Part shown: in pieces, positions 35,356 through 44,400 of the stretch | Layout of the letters: each line of letters begins with the position of its first letter | Position numbering within the stretch: position 1 is the first letter of the stretch | NCBI GenBank assembly: GCA_903842455.1 | Contig: CAIMLX010000161.1 | Location: forward strand, 1 to 64,000 | Direction of reading: 5' to 3' | Origin: an uncultured Hyphomicrobiales bacterium | GTDB lineage: Bacteria; Pseudomonadota; Alphaproteobacteria; Rhizobiales; Devosiaceae | DNA length: 64,000 bases | Position numbers and translations under genes: made by a program | Notes under the pieces: model-generated | The model's input: only the letters and a program-made list of their open reading frames with translations | The model's database searches: none | Told to the model about the DNA's origin: nothing

Positions 35356-37397
35356 TGGTTGGTGCTCACGATCAGATTGCCCCAACGATCCACCAGCACG
35401 GTCTGGCCCGGAAGGATCAGCGAGGTGGCGCTCATTTCATTGATGATGGCGGGACCGGAAAATTCAGTCTCGGCCGGCAGCGCGCCGCGATGAAAGATCG
35501 GCGTAGCGAGCCAGCCGTGGGTAGCGCCGAAATATACAGGGCGGGACCCGGCTTGGGCGCCTTGGAGGCTTTTGCCTCCCTTAACTTCCGCCTGTGGAGC
35601 CTTGGGCACTTTACCGATCGCCTGTAACCGCACCGAGACGAACTGGATGGCGCGATGACGGATGTCGTAGCCATATTCCCTTGTGTGGGCGGCGTGGAAG
35701 CGCTCTTCGAGCTCGGCCAGACCGCCTGGCCCGATACCGTCGCAATCGACCTTCACCTCGAAATTCTGCCCCCGGTAGCGCGCATCGAGCACGCGTTTGT
35801 AGCGGCGGCTCTCGATTGGCACGTCTTCCTTGTCGAGCCAGGCCTCGCCATCCAGAGCCATGGCCTCGAACAGCGTCAGAACCTGATGCAAGGTCTCGGC
35901 GGTGGAGTCGGCAAAATAGCTGCGCACATAATCCGAGCTCAGATCCGTCAACAGCATGCCGCGCGCGCAAAGCGTGCCGGGTTCGCGCGGGATCAGAATG
36001 CGGGGGAGGCCGCATTCGACGGCGACTTCGGCGGCGTGCAGCGGCCCCGCGCCCCCGAAGGCACAGAGCGCAAACTCGCCCATGTCGTAGCCTTTTTCCA
36101 CCGATACGGAGCGGATGGCCCGGCTCATATTGGCATTGGCAATCTGGATGATGCCATGCGCGGCTTGTTCGAGGGTCAGGCCCAGCGGATTGGCGATGGC
36201 GTTGCGGATGACGCTGCGGGCTGCCTCCAGGTCGATCTGCATGCGGCCGCCGAGCAGCGTGCCGGCGTCGAGCCGCCCCAGGCATAGATTGGCATCGGTG
36301 ATCGTTGGCTCGGTGCCCCCACGGCCATAGGCCACCGGCCCGGGCGCGGCGCCGGCCGAGCGTGGCCCGACCTTCATCGAGCCGGCATCGTCGATCGCGG
36401 CGATCGATCCGCCGCCGGCACCGATGACGTGAATGTCCAGCATCGGCGTCTTGACCGGATACCCGGCAACCAGCCGGGCACTGGTGAACAATGGGGTGGC
36501 ATCGGCGATCAGTGAAACATCGGTCGACGTACCGCCAACGTCGAAGGTAATCAGATTGGGCAGGTCGGCGGTGCGCCCGATTTCCGCCGCGCCGACAACG
36601 CCCGCTGCCGGACCCGAAACACAGGTGCGCACCGGATTGGCATAGACCGTGTCGGCCGACATCAGCCCACCGTTGGAATGGATGGTGTAGGGCTCGACCG
36701 GGATGCCGACATCGCGGACGCGGTTGCGGAATTTTTCGAGATAAGCGCCCATTTTGGGCCCGACAAACGCATTGACCGCCACGGTCGACATGCGCTCGAA
36801 TTCGCGAAACTCCGGCAGTATTTCGGACGACAGGGTGATGTAGGCGTCGGGCAGGATGGCCTCGACGACGGCGCGGGCACGCGCCTCATGCTCGGGCCGG
36901 CGATAGCTGTGCAGGAAGCAGATGGCGACGCTTTCGACGCCCAGCGCGGCCAGCTTACGCACGGCCGCTTCAAGCGATGCCTCGTCCAGTTCGGTCAGGA
37001 TCTCGCCGGCTGGTCCGACGCGCTCGATCACCTCGACGCGTCGGTCGCGCGGGATCAGTACGGGTGGTTTTTCCACGCGATAGTCATAGATCGATGGCCG
37101 TGCCTGGCGCCCGAGTTCGAGCACGTCGCGGAAGCCCTTGGTGGTGACAAGACCCGTCCGCGCGCCGCGCCGCTCGATGACGATATTGGTGGCGACGGTC
37201 GTACCATGGCCCAGGTAGCTCACATCGGCCGGGTCAAGTCCAAGCGCATCCAGCATGCCCCGCAGGCCGTTCTCGATGGCCTCGGACGGGTCATGTGGTG
37301 TCGAGGGGGTCTTGTAAAAGTCTATTTGTCCGCTTGTTTCATCAAGCAGAGTGAAATCGGTGAATGTGCCACCGACGTCGACACCAATGCGGTACAT
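35352..37397 (-). CDS. hyuA: hydantoinase/oxoprolinase family protein, subunit A (HyuA)
   Basis: A 681-residue HyuA-type ATP-binding subunit, partner of HyuB. It starts MYRIGVDVGGTFTDFTL, the phosphate-1 motif of the actin-like ATPase fold, and has a second one at FDVGGTSTDVSLI. The GHGTTVATNIVIERRGARTGLVTTKGF segment is typical. The enzyme family opens N-methylhydantoin, 5-oxoproline or carboxylates ketones at ATP cost; which applies here is unknown. ATG 37397 matches the family start. It is preceded by a 131-base gap containing a dyad, then the GntR gene at 37529. Confidence 0.94.
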   Translation of the reverse strand: MYRIGVDVGGTFTDFTLLDETSGQIDFYKTPSTPHDPSEAIENGLRGMLDALGLDPADVSYLGHGTTVATNIVIERRGARTGLVTTKGFRDVLELGRQARPSIYDYRVEKPPVLIPRDRRVEVIERVGPAGEILTELDEASLEAAVRKLAALGVESVAICFLHSYRRPEHEARARAVVEAILPDAYITLSSEILPEFREFERMSTVAVNAFVGPKMGAYLEKFRNRVRDVGIPVEPYTIHSNGGLMSADTVYANPVRTCVSGPAAGVVGAAEIGRTADLPNLITFDVGGTSTDVSLIADATPLFTSARLVAGYPVKTPMLDIHVIGAGGGSIAAIDDAGSMKVGPRSAGAAPGPVAYGRGGTEPTITDANLCLGRLDAGTLLGGRMQIDLEAARSVIRNAIANPLGLTLEQAAHGIIQIANANMSRAIRSVSVEKGYDMGEFALCAFGGAGPLHAAEVAVECGLPRILIPREPGTLCARGMLLTDLSSDYVRSYFADSTAETLHQVLTLFEAMALDGEAWLDKEDVPIESRRYKRVLDARYRGQNFEVKVDCDGIGPGGLAELEERFHAAHTREYGYDIRHRAIQFVSVRLQAIGKVPKAPQAEVKGGKSLQGAQAGSRPVYFGATHGWLATPIFHRGALPAETEFSGPAIINEMSATSLILPGQTVLVDRWGNLIVSTNQ

Positions 37398-37528
37398 GAG
37401 CAGCCCACGCCATTGCGAGAAAAGACAGGGTCGGCACTCAGCCGACGTCAAACCTTGTCATACAATATACAATGAGACAACTGACGACGCAGATCATTTT
37501 GTCGGTCTTGCGTCCACTTGCCTGGCGA
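37398..37528 (-). promoter_or_regulatory. hyuA upstream region with TTGT-N3-ACAA dyad
   Basis: A locally AT-rich stretch (37451-37480) contains TTGTCATACAA (37455-37465) and nearby repeats TACAATATACAAT. The dyad resembles GntR-type operators but has a 3-base centre, unlike the TTGTCGACAA site in the main divergent promoter. The regulator encoded immediately upstream (37529-38236) is the obvious candidate to bind here. No clear -35/-10 pair is asserted. Confidence 0.45.
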
Positions 37529-38236
37529 TCAGCGCGAGATAGAGACGGCGCCCTTCTTCTTGCGGGCAATCAGCAGCATGTGGTTCTCGAGCTCGGTCTG
37601 TATGTCGGTAAACGGCGTTTCGGCTTGTGCGACCTGTTTTTCGATCCAGCCGAGAAATTGCTCGTGCTGCTTGGGAATGGCTTCTAGATCTTCGTCTCGG
37701 AAGCGTTCGAAATTGAAAACGATCAGCACATGACGCGCGATGGTGTCCCATAGCGTGCCGACGATCGGATTGTCGGCAGCCTGGCGGATACGGCGATGAA
37801 ACTCTAGATCGGCGATCAGCGAATTGCGAAGGCTGCCAGCCTTGGCGGAGGCGCGCATCTCATCGATCGATTTCGACAGAATGGCCGGACTGCCCTTGCC
37901 TTGGCGCCAACTTTCGATGGCATCGCGCAGCATGAAGGATTCTAGGCTGAGCCGGACCTCCATGATCTGCTGCGTGACATCGGCCCCGAAAGCCGCGACG
38001 CGATAGCCGCGATGGCCGCCGCCGCTGATGATGCCCTGAGCATGCAGCACCTTGAGCGCTTCGCGTATGGGGACCCGGCTGACCCCGAGTTTTTCGACGA
38101 GCGTCGTTTCAACAATCCGCTCGCCTGGAGAGATGATCCGGGTCGAGATAGCCTCGGCTATTGTATCGGCAACGCTCTCGGATAGTGAAATGCGCCTAGG
38201 CTGCGCCAACTCAAACCCAATATTTTCGCCTTTCAC
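37529..38236 (-). CDS. GntR-family transcriptional regulator (FadR/FCD subfamily)
   Basis: A 235-residue GntR regulator. The winged helix covers about residues 15-80 (TTLVEKLGVSRVPIREALKVLHAQGII). The FCD domain follows, with metal-type residues in ADLEFHRRIRQAADN and IPKQHEQFLGWIE. It lies upstream of hyuA in the same direction and probably controls hyuAB-SDR-SDR. It is only distantly similar to the other GntR in the island. Confidence 0.9.
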   Translation of the reverse strand: MKGENIGFELAQPRRISLSESVADTIAEAISTRIISPGERIVETTLVEKLGVSRVPIREALKVLHAQGIISGGGHRGYRVAAFGADVTQQIMEVRLSLESFMLRDAIESWRQGKGSPAILSKSIDEMRASAKAGSLRNSLIADLEFHRRIRQAADNPIVGTLWDTIARHVLIVFNFERFRDEDLEAIPKQHEQFLGWIEKQVAQAETPFTDIQTELENHMLLIARKKKGAVSISR

Positions 38237-38404
38237 GCCTATTCTCCAGAATCAGCTGCGATCGTTGTGAAGCTGCCGAGGGATTGATTTGTGCCGCCGA
38301 GGCTTACAGCATAATCCACCGAGAGGTCACGCGCGCTCCTACAACATTGTGCCGGTAACGCACAAGCTGCGCGGGGGTGAGCCGTCCGAGCTGCGTTGAG
38401 CCTG

Positions 38405-39355
38405 TCATGCTAGGCGTTCGACCACGGCGAAATCATCGGCGTAAATGCCCGTGCTGAGCGTGCCATCGGCCGCAATGGCGCCGCGATACATGCCCTCGGT
38501 ATTGTGCGGCATGGCGATATTGCCCGCTGCGTCCACCGCAACGAGGCCGGCGCCGCAGCCATCTTCGGTCAGTTCGGCAATCGCGGCATTGGCGACGCTG
38601 GCGAGATCATCGCCGCGATAGCGGATACGGGCCGCAATGTCGTGTGCCGTGCCACGGCGGATAAAGTATTCGCCCAGGCCCGTGCAGGACACGGCAACGA
38701 CGCCGTTGCACGCATAGGTGCCCGCGCCGATCACCGGCGTATCGCCGACCCGACCCACGCGCTTATAGGTATAGCCGCCGGTGGAGGTGGCGGACGCCAG
38801 ATTGCCGAGATTGTCAAGAGCGACCGCCCCCACAGTGCCGTGCTTTTCAGCTTCGCTGCGGGCGCGGGTGAGCAGGCCGGCTTTTTCCTCTTTGGCGCGG
38901 AGCCAGTGTTGGCGGCGCAATTCGGTGGTGAAATAGTCTTGATCGACCATGTCCAGGCCCTGCTCGCGGGCAAAGGCATCCGCGCCGGAGGCCGACAGCA
39001 GCACACAATCACTGTCTTCCATCACCCGGCGGGCTGCGATTACTGGGTTGCGGATGGCGCGGGCCGAAGCAATGGCGCCGGCGCGCCGGTCGCGGCCGTC
39101 CATAATGGCTGCATCCAGTTCATGATCCCCGGCCGCATTGAGCACGGCGCCATGCCCGGCATTGAAGCTGGGGTGGTTTTCCAGCGCCGCCACCGCCGCC
39201 TCTACCGCATCGAGCGCTAGCCCGCCTTTGCCCAGCATCGCCCAGCCGACACGCAAGGCATCGCGCAGACCGTCACGGGCCTGCTGGTAGCTCTGCGCGC
39301 TGAAGCTGGCGCGCGGCATGGTCCCGGCGCCGCCATGGATTACGAGGCAGGCCAT
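38405..39355 (-). CDS. iaaA: isoaspartyl peptidase/L-asparaginase (Ntn-hydrolase)
   Basis: A 316-residue plant-type asparaginase precursor. It is expected to cleave itself before Thr174 (KHGTVGAVALD), giving alpha and beta subunits. The N-terminal LVIHGGAGTMPR and the FNAGHGAVLNAAG loop match the family, as do GYTYKRVGRVGDTPVIGAGTYA and SCTGLGEYFIR in the beta part. Such enzymes hydrolyse beta-aspartyl dipeptides and asparagine in the cytoplasm. It is divergent from the creatininase-SDR pair and transcribed toward the GntR gene, with a 168-base gap. Confidence 0.92.
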   Translation of the reverse strand: MACLVIHGGAGTMPRASFSAQSYQQARDGLRDALRVGWAMLGKGGLALDAVEAAVAALENHPSFNAGHGAVLNAAGDHELDAAIMDGRDRRAGAIASARAIRNPVIAARRVMEDSDCVLLSASGADAFAREQGLDMVDQDYFTTELRRQHWLRAKEEKAGLLTRARSEAEKHGTVGAVALDNLGNLASATSTGGYTYKRVGRVGDTPVIGAGTYACNGVVAVSCTGLGEYFIRRGTAHDIAARIRYRGDDLASVANAAIAELTEDGCGAGLVAVDAAGNIAMPHNTEGMYRGAIAADGTLSTGIYADDFAVVERLA

Positions 39356-39508
39356 GAATTTGCTCTCGCTGCTGATGACGTGGAAAAGGTCCGCGGGGCA
39401 AATTTTCCGCTTGCGTCAGCTACTCCGCTGCCCGACCGTATAATACAAATTATCCAAGTCAGACTGCGCCAGTCAATCCCGCCTCAGGCCATCCAGAACC
39501 ATCCGCAA

Positions 39509-40213
39509 GTGAAAATATCTGAAATGAACTGGTTTCAGGTCGAGAGCTACCTCAAGACCGACGATCGCGCCATCGTGCCGCTGGGGTCTACGGAACAGCA
39601 TGCCTATTTGAGCAACTGCGTGGACTCTATCTTGGCAGAAAAAGTCGCGGTCGAGGCTGCCGCACCCCTGGGCGTGCCGGTATTTCCAGTGCTTGCCTTC
39701 GGCATTACGCCGTATTTCGCAAATTATCCGGGCAGTATTTCACTGCGCATGGACACCTATGCGCGCATCATCACTGATGTGCTCGATAGTCTGGCGACCA
39801 CCGGCTTTCGCCGCATCCTGTTCGTCAATGGCCACGGCGGCAATTCGCCCGGCCAGACGGCGGCGCTGGAATGGCTCAATGGGCATGCCGAATGCCGCAT
39901 CCGCTGGCACAGTTGGTGGAGCGCACCGCAAACCATGGGCAAGGTGCAGGCAATCGACCCCGTGGCGTCACATGCATCATGGATGGAAAATTTTCCGTGG
40001 ACCCGGCTGCCCAATATCGGCATGCCGAGCGAGCAGAAGCCAATGGCCGATCTCGACAAGCTTAAGACCGTCGGGTCCAAAGGCGCCAAGGCGATGCTTG
40101 GAGACGGCAATTTCGGTGGCTATTACCAGCGGTCCGACAATGAAATGGCGGCGATCTGGGACGTGGCGATTGCCGAGACGCGCGGCTTGATCGAAGACGG
40201 GTGGGCGAAGTGA
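39509..40213 (+). CDS. creatininase-family amidohydrolase
   Basis: A 234-residue creatininase-family protein, slightly short for the family (about 250-260). Metal ligands are visible as Glu29 and His31 (PLGSTEQHA), Asp39 (NCVDSI) and His109 (VNGHGGN), with a Glu in GMPSEQKP. Members open creatinine, deaminate formamidopyrimidines or process mycofactocin; the substrate here is unknown. The GTG at 39509 (KISEMNWFQVESYL) is preferred because the family usually starts a few residues before that Trp; the in-frame ATG 39524 is an alternative. Confidence 0.87.
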   Translation: MKISEMNWFQVESYLKTDDRAIVPLGSTEQHAYLSNCVDSILAEKVAVEAAAPLGVPVFPVLAFGITPYFANYPGSISLRMDTYARIITDVLDSLATTGFRRILFVNGHGGNSPGQTAALEWLNGHAECRIRWHSWWSAPQTMGKVQAIDPVASHASWMENFPWTRLPNIGMPSEQKPMADLDKLKTVGSKGAKAMLGDGNFGGYYQRSDNEMAAIWDVAIAETRGLIEDGWAK

Positions 40214-40968
40214 GTGCCTTCGATTTTGCCGGCAAGCGCGTGGTGGTGACCGGGGCGGCGCAGGGCATCGGGCGGGCAATCGTTGCTGGCATGGCCGTGG
40301 CTGGCGCGAAAGTTGCGGCACTCGATCTTGATAAGTCGGGGCTGGGAACGGCGCGCGAAGCCGGCGCGGCGCGGATCGACACCCTCGATCTCAGCGACCA
40401 GCGGGCGGTCAAGGAAACCTTCGATGCGATCGGCGCTGACTTTCGCGGCATCGATATCCTGGTTACGGCGGCCGGCGGCGTTCGCGGACAGGCGGCACAA
40501 CCGCTTGACCTGGTCAGCGACCAGATGTGGCGGCAACTGTTCGAGGCCAATGTCGATGCAGCATTTTTCTGCGCACAGGCAGTGGCGCCGCAGATGAAGG
40601 CACAGGGCGCCGGGCGGATTATCACGATCTCTTCTGGCGCAGGGCTGCGGCCGAGCCTGACCGGCATTCAGGCCTATAGTGCTGCCAAGCATGCGCTGGT
40701 TGGACTGACCAGGCAGTTGGCGCTGGAACTCGGGCCGCATGGCATCACCGTCAACAGCGTGGCGCCGGGCTTTGTATTGTCCAATCCGGCGACGCAGCGG
40801 CAGTGGGAGAGCTATGGCGACGCTGGCCAGCAGCGGCTTATCGAGGGCACGCATATGCGCCGGCTGGGCACGCCCGAGGACATCGCCAATGCCGTGCTTT
40901 TTCTGGCCTCCGATCGTGCCGGCTGGATTACCGGCCAGATCCTGAGCGTTGATGGTGGGCGCGCTTAG
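40210..40968 (+). CDS. short-chain dehydrogenase/reductase (SDR)
   Basis: A 252-residue classical SDR. The motif TGAAQGIG is at 14-21, TAAG replaces NNAG, the catalytic Tyr156 and Lys160 are in YSAAK, and the C-terminus WITGQILSVDGGRA is typical. GTG 40210 overlaps the creatininase stop (GTGA); an in-frame GTG at 40201 is also possible. It forms a two-gene unit with creatininase and marks the right end of the catabolic island. Confidence 0.9.
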   Translation: MSAFDFAGKRVVVTGAAQGIGRAIVAGMAVAGAKVAALDLDKSGLGTAREAGAARIDTLDLSDQRAVKETFDAIGADFRGIDILVTAAGGVRGQAAQPLDLVSDQMWRQLFEANVDAAFFCAQAVAPQMKAQGAGRIITISSGAGLRPSLTGIQAYSAAKHALVGLTRQLALELGPHGITVNSVAPGFVLSNPATQRQWESYGDAGQQRLIEGTHMRRLGTPEDIANAVLFLASDRAGWITGQILSVDGGRA

Positions 40969-41175
40969 CCTATGAGGCATTCAAGCACAGCGTAGGCCAC
41001 TTGATAGATCTCACCCAGATGCAATTGTGGACCGATGGGCAGGCCGAGCAGCGGGTCGCAGAAGCCTTCGCTGACAGGTAAAATGCCTCGGTCCACGCCA
41101 ATATCGGCCAACACGGCCTGTAGGTGCAGGGGGGCGCGTAGGTCGGGTTGGTCGCGACACCACGGTCGCGTAACC
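40965..41175 (-). pseudogene. remnant of a DegT/DnrJ/EryC1-type sugar aminotransferase (C-terminus only)
   Basis: On the minus strand two frames give pieces of the C-terminal end of a DegT-family PLP aminotransferase. One frame reads LRDRGVATNPTYAPP (about 41173-41129). The other continues APLHLQAVLADIGVDRG, then LPVSEGFCDPLLGLPIGPQL. Joined by a frameshift near 41130 they match the usual order of that family's last 70 residues. The N-terminal catalytic part is absent. The fragment overlaps the SDR stop by four bases. It is a decayed gene end. Confidence 0.6.
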
Positions 41176-41413
41176 GTTCGTTCCCCCGCAATCCACTCTG
41201 CAGCGAGCGACAGACCCGTCCCGTTCGGCAAATCACGAGTGGAAACATGCGGTCTCTGCCTTGGCGGGCTGCTGCGCAAAACAGCGGAAACGCCCAAGAT
41301 TCTTGCTTCGCGCAACCCTACCCCGCGCTTCGCTTCATCCCGCCGAGAGAGTTGGTTGCCAGCGCCACTCCCTCCGCCACCCCCACTCCTGCGGAGCTTC
41401 GGGTGGCAGGCCA
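41176..41413. other. non-coding junction region
   Basis: About 240 bases without a supported gene, between the DegT remnant and the quinone oxidoreductase. Codon-like structure is absent in all frames. It marks the boundary between the catabolic island and housekeeping genes. No tRNA, direct repeat or integrase is visible. Confidence 0.5.
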
Positions 41414-42385
41414 CTAGGGGATCAGCACTGTCGAGCCAGTCGTTTCCCGCGCTTCCAAGGCAATATGCGCCTCCACCGCCTCGGCCAGCGGGCGGCGCTG
41501 GTCGATCGAGATGGTGATCTTGCCGTCGGCGATCATCTGGAACAGCGCGGCGGCCGCGGTCCGCAGGTCCTCGGGGGTCCGGAAGTACGATGCGCCCGTG
41601 GGGCGGGTGACGTAGAGGCTGCCCTTTTCTGCCAGGATGCCGAGCCGCGGCAGCGACACCGGACCCGAGGCGTTGCCGAAGCTGACCATCAGGCCGCGCG
41701 GGCGCAGGCAATCGAGCGATGGCTCGAACGTCGCCTTGCCGACACCGTCATAGACCACATCCACGCCGCGCCCGCCGGTGAACTCCTTCACATGGGTGAC
41801 GAAGTCGCTGGTCTTGTAGTCGACGACCAGATCGGCGCCGAGGTCGCGGACCAGTTCGCATTTCGCTTCGGAACCGGCGGTCGCGATCACCGTGGCGCCG
41901 ATCGCCTTGGCCCACTGGACAAGGATCTGGCCGGTGCCGCCGGCTGCGGCATGGATCAGCACGATCTCGCCGGCCTTCAGTTCATGCGTCCAGTGCAGCA
42001 GGTAGAAGGCGGTCGTCCCCTTCAGCAGGGCTGCCGCCGCCACCTCGTCGGAGATGCCATCCGGCACAGGCACGGCCTTTTCCGCCGGCAATAGCCGCTC
42101 ATCGGCATAGGCACCGACGGGCCCCTGGTAGGCGATCCGGTCGCCCGGAGCGAAGCCGGTTACGCCAGGCCCGACGGACAGGACCTCGCCAGCGCCTTCG
42201 TTGCCGGCGACAAACGGAAGGGGCGTCGGATAGAGGCCCGTGCGCTGGTAGACGTCGATGAAGTTCAGCCCGATGGCGCGGTTGCGGACCTTGATCTGGC
42301 CGGGCCCCGGCGCCGGAACTTCGAGTTCCTCGAGTTGCAACTGCTCGGGGCCACCATTTTCTCGGACAACGAAAGCACGGCTCAT
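41414..42385 (-). CDS. qor: NADPH:quinone oxidoreductase (zeta-crystallin family)
   Basis: A 323-residue zinc-free medium-chain dehydrogenase of the quinone-oxidoreductase branch. Its features are NFIDVYQRTGLYPTPLPFVAGNEGAGEV, the NADPH-binding AAAGGTGQILVQWAKAIGA and VDVVYDGVGKATF. It reduces quinones, probably one electron at a time, in the cytoplasm. ATG 42385 is one base past the TerC stop; the extended frame to 42466 lies inside terC. Confidence 0.94.
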   Translation of the reverse strand: MSRAFVVRENGGPEQLQLEELEVPAPGPGQIKVRNRAIGLNFIDVYQRTGLYPTPLPFVAGNEGAGEVLSVGPGVTGFAPGDRIAYQGPVGAYADERLLPAEKAVPVPDGISDEVAAAALLKGTTAFYLLHWTHELKAGEIVLIHAAAGGTGQILVQWAKAIGATVIATAGSEAKCELVRDLGADLVVDYKTSDFVTHVKEFTGGRGVDVVYDGVGKATFEPSLDCLRPRGLMVSFGNASGPVSLPRLGILAEKGSLYVTRPTGASYFRTPEDLRTAAAALFQMIADGKITISIDQRRPLAEAVEAHIALEARETTGSTVLIP

Positions 42386-42386
42386 C

Positions 42387-43262
42387 CTACTTCCTCGGCG
42401 CCGACTTCGGGCGCGACTGGGCACGAGCGGCCGGTGTGGCCTTCGGCCTCGGCTTCGGGGGGACAATTGCTGCCGCTGCAGCGTTGTCCGGCACCATCGC
42501 CGCAGCCTCCCGCTTGGTCGGGGCTATGGGATGACCGGCTGCCGCTGCGCGAGCGAGCCGGCGCTGCTTGGAGATGATGTTGAAGGCTTCGACCAGCACC
42601 GAGAAGCCCATGGCGGCGTAGATGTAGCCCTTCTCGATGTGGAAGCCCGCACCATCGGCAACCAGCGAAACGCCGATCAGCAGCAGGAACGCGAGGGCCA
42701 GAACCTTGGTCGTCGGGTGCTTCGCCACGAAGCTGGCAATCGGCCCCGAGGCGATGAACATGATGCCCACTGCAACAATCACAGCGGCGACCATCACCTC
42801 GATCTGCTGCGCCATACCCACTGCGGTAATGATCGAGTCGATTGAGAACACCAGGTCGATGATGATGATCTGCACGATGATGGCCGAGAAGGCATTCGAC
42901 GCAGCCTGCTTCAGTCCGGGCTCGTGCGGCTCCTCGATCTCGGCGTGCATCTCGTGCGTCGCCTTGTAGATAAGGAACAGGCCGCCGGCGATCAGGATGA
43001 TGTCTTTCCAAGAGAAATCCTGGCCAAACGCCGAAAAGAGCGGCTGGCTGAGGCCGATGATCCAGGTGAGGAGGAAGAGCAGCGCTATCCGGAAGACCAG
43101 CGCCAGCGCGAGGCCGAGCTTGCGGGCTCTGTCCGCCTGCTCTTTGGGCAGGCGTGACACGAGGACCGAGATGAAGACGATGTTGTCGATACCGAGAACG
43201 ACCTCCATCACCGTCAGAGTGGCGAATGCCGCCCACACATTGGGATCGCTCAGCAGTTCCAT
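42387..43262 (-). CDS. TerC-family integral membrane protein
   Basis: A 291-residue inner-membrane protein with about seven helices and a disordered, Pro/Ala/Lys-rich cytoplasmic tail (from about 235). The conserved acidic sites are in LGIDNIVFISVLV and FSIDSIITAVG, which are the metal-binding positions in the family. TerC proteins export manganese or support metal loading of secreted proteins; which applies here is not known. No manganese riboswitch is seen upstream. It is co-transcribed with the quinone oxidoreductase. Confidence 0.92.
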   Translation of the reverse strand: MELLSDPNVWAAFATLTVMEVVLGIDNIVFISVLVSRLPKEQADRARKLGLALALVFRIALLFLLTWIIGLSQPLFSAFGQDFSWKDIILIAGGLFLIYKATHEMHAEIEEPHEPGLKQAASNAFSAIIVQIIIIDLVFSIDSIITAVGMAQQIEVMVAAVIVAVGIMFIASGPIASFVAKHPTTKVLALAFLLLIGVSLVADGAGFHIEKGYIYAAMGFSVLVEAFNIISKQRRLARAAAAGHPIAPTKREAAAMVPDNAAAAAIVPPKPRPKATPAARAQSRPKSAPRK

Positions 43263-43468
43263 CGTCTATCGTCCTCAACAACCGGATTTTGGCGTGGCGA
43301 CATACTTAGGGCGGAGCGGGGCGGCTGGGAAGAGCGCGATAGGCGCTTCTACCGGGTGCTTTTTTCCGTTCACGCCCTATGCCGTGGCATGAACACGCAG
43401 CGCACGGACTGGCTGCAGTTCGCCAAGGGCGATAGAATATCGTTCTCTTTTGCACAGACAGGTCTTCC

Positions 43469-43927
43469 ATGGACTCTTTCTCCCCCATTCCTGCGCTGCT
43501 TGGCGGCGCCCTGATCGGGCTCGCCTCGGCCGTACTCTGGCTCGGCAATGGCCGGATCGCCGGTATTTCGGGCATCTTCGGACAGTTGCTGCCGCCTGCG
43601 CGCACCGTGGTGTGGCGCATCGTGTTCCTGCTGGCACTGGTGCTGGGCACGCTGGCTGCCGCATGGCTGTTCCCGGGGCTGGGCGTAGGTGGTCCGGGTG
43701 GCCGGCCCGCAGAGCTGGTCGGCGCCCCTGCTGCCTGGGGCATTCCAACGCCTGTCTGGCTGGTGATCGCCGGGCTCCTGACCGGGTTTGGCACCAAGAT
43801 CGGCAATGGCTGCACGTCGGGGCATGGCGTGTGCGGCATCGCCCGGCTGTCGCTGCGCAGCTTCGTGGCGGTCGGGATTTTCTTTTCCGTCGCCATCGTC
43901 ACCGTCGCCGTGACAGGGGTGGTGTGA
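43469..43927 (+). CDS. YeeE/YedE-family membrane protein (sulfur-transport type), first half
   Basis: A 152-residue membrane protein with four predicted helices. It has the family's conserved cysteine motif GFGTKIGNGCTSGHGVCGIARLS. In YeeE/YedE transporters such cysteines carry thiosulfate or sulfur compounds. Here the transporter is split into two small genes, of which this is the first; the stop overlaps the next start (TGATG). A small dyad CGATA-GAA-TATCG lies at 43430-43442, just ahead. Confidence 0.9.
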   Translation: MDSFSPIPALLGGALIGLASAVLWLGNGRIAGISGIFGQLLPPARTVVWRIVFLLALVLGTLAAAWLFPGLGVGGPGGRPAELVGAPAAWGIPTPVWLVIAGLLTGFGTKIGNGCTSGHGVCGIARLSLRSFVAVGIFFSVAIVTVAVTGVV

Positions 43928-44400
43928 TGAGCCAGACCACTCGCCTGCCCTACCTCGCCACCGCCGCCCTGAGCGGCCTGCTGTTCGGCGCCGGGCTCTA
44001 CGTCTCGCAGATGGTCGATCCGTTGAAGGTGCTGCGCTTCCTGGACTTTGGCGCAATCCCTGCCGGCGGCTGGGACCCGAGCCTGGCGTTCGTGATCGTA
44101 GCCGCGATCGGGGTGATGTTCGTGGCGGTCCGCATCGGCCGCAAGCAGAAGGCACCGCTTTTCGACCTGGCGTTCAACGAGCCAGAGTTCAAACGCATCG
44201 ACTCCCCCCTGGTCGTGGGCGCCGTACTTTTCGGCATCGGCTGGGGGATGTCAGGCATTTGCCCGGGGCCCGCCCTCTCGTTGATCGCCTTCTGGCCTCC
44301 GGACCTGCTGATCTTCCTGGTCGCCCTGTTTGCCGGCTCCTATGCCGGCGGCATGATCATCCCAAGCGGCCGCGACAGGCGGATGGCGGTGGCACGATGA
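43927..44400 (+). CDS. YeeE/YedE-family membrane protein (DUF6691 type), second half
   Basis: A 157-residue membrane protein with four predicted helices and the matching motif FGIGWGMSGICPGPALSLIAF, including one cysteine. It is the partner of the preceding half. ATG 43927 is chosen for the overlap with the upstream stop; the open frame from 43450 is out-of-frame read-through. It overlaps the monooxygenase gene by four bases. Confidence 0.9.
   Translation: MSQTTRLPYLATAALSGLLFGAGLYVSQMVDPLKVLRFLDFGAIPAGGWDPSLAFVIVAAIGVMFVAVRIGRKQKAPLFDLAFNEPEFKRIDSPLVVGAVLFGIGWGMSGICPGPALSLIAFWPPDLLIFLVALFAGSYAGGMIIPSGRDRRMAVAR

Noticed and set aside
39425-39455. AT-rich TATAATACAAATTAT stretch as a GntR operator between iaaA and creatininase
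   Set aside because: Only partly symmetric and not matching either TTGTCGACAA or TTGTCATACAA; it may simply be promoter sequence.
42387-43281. A 299-codon minus-strand frame shifted relative to terC
   Set aside because: Out of frame with the TerC helices and motifs; a shadow frame.
43263-43468. A manganese (yybP-ykoY) riboswitch upstream of terC
   Set aside because: I looked for the characteristic paired loops in the 206-base divergent gap and saw none; only a short dyad near 43430.
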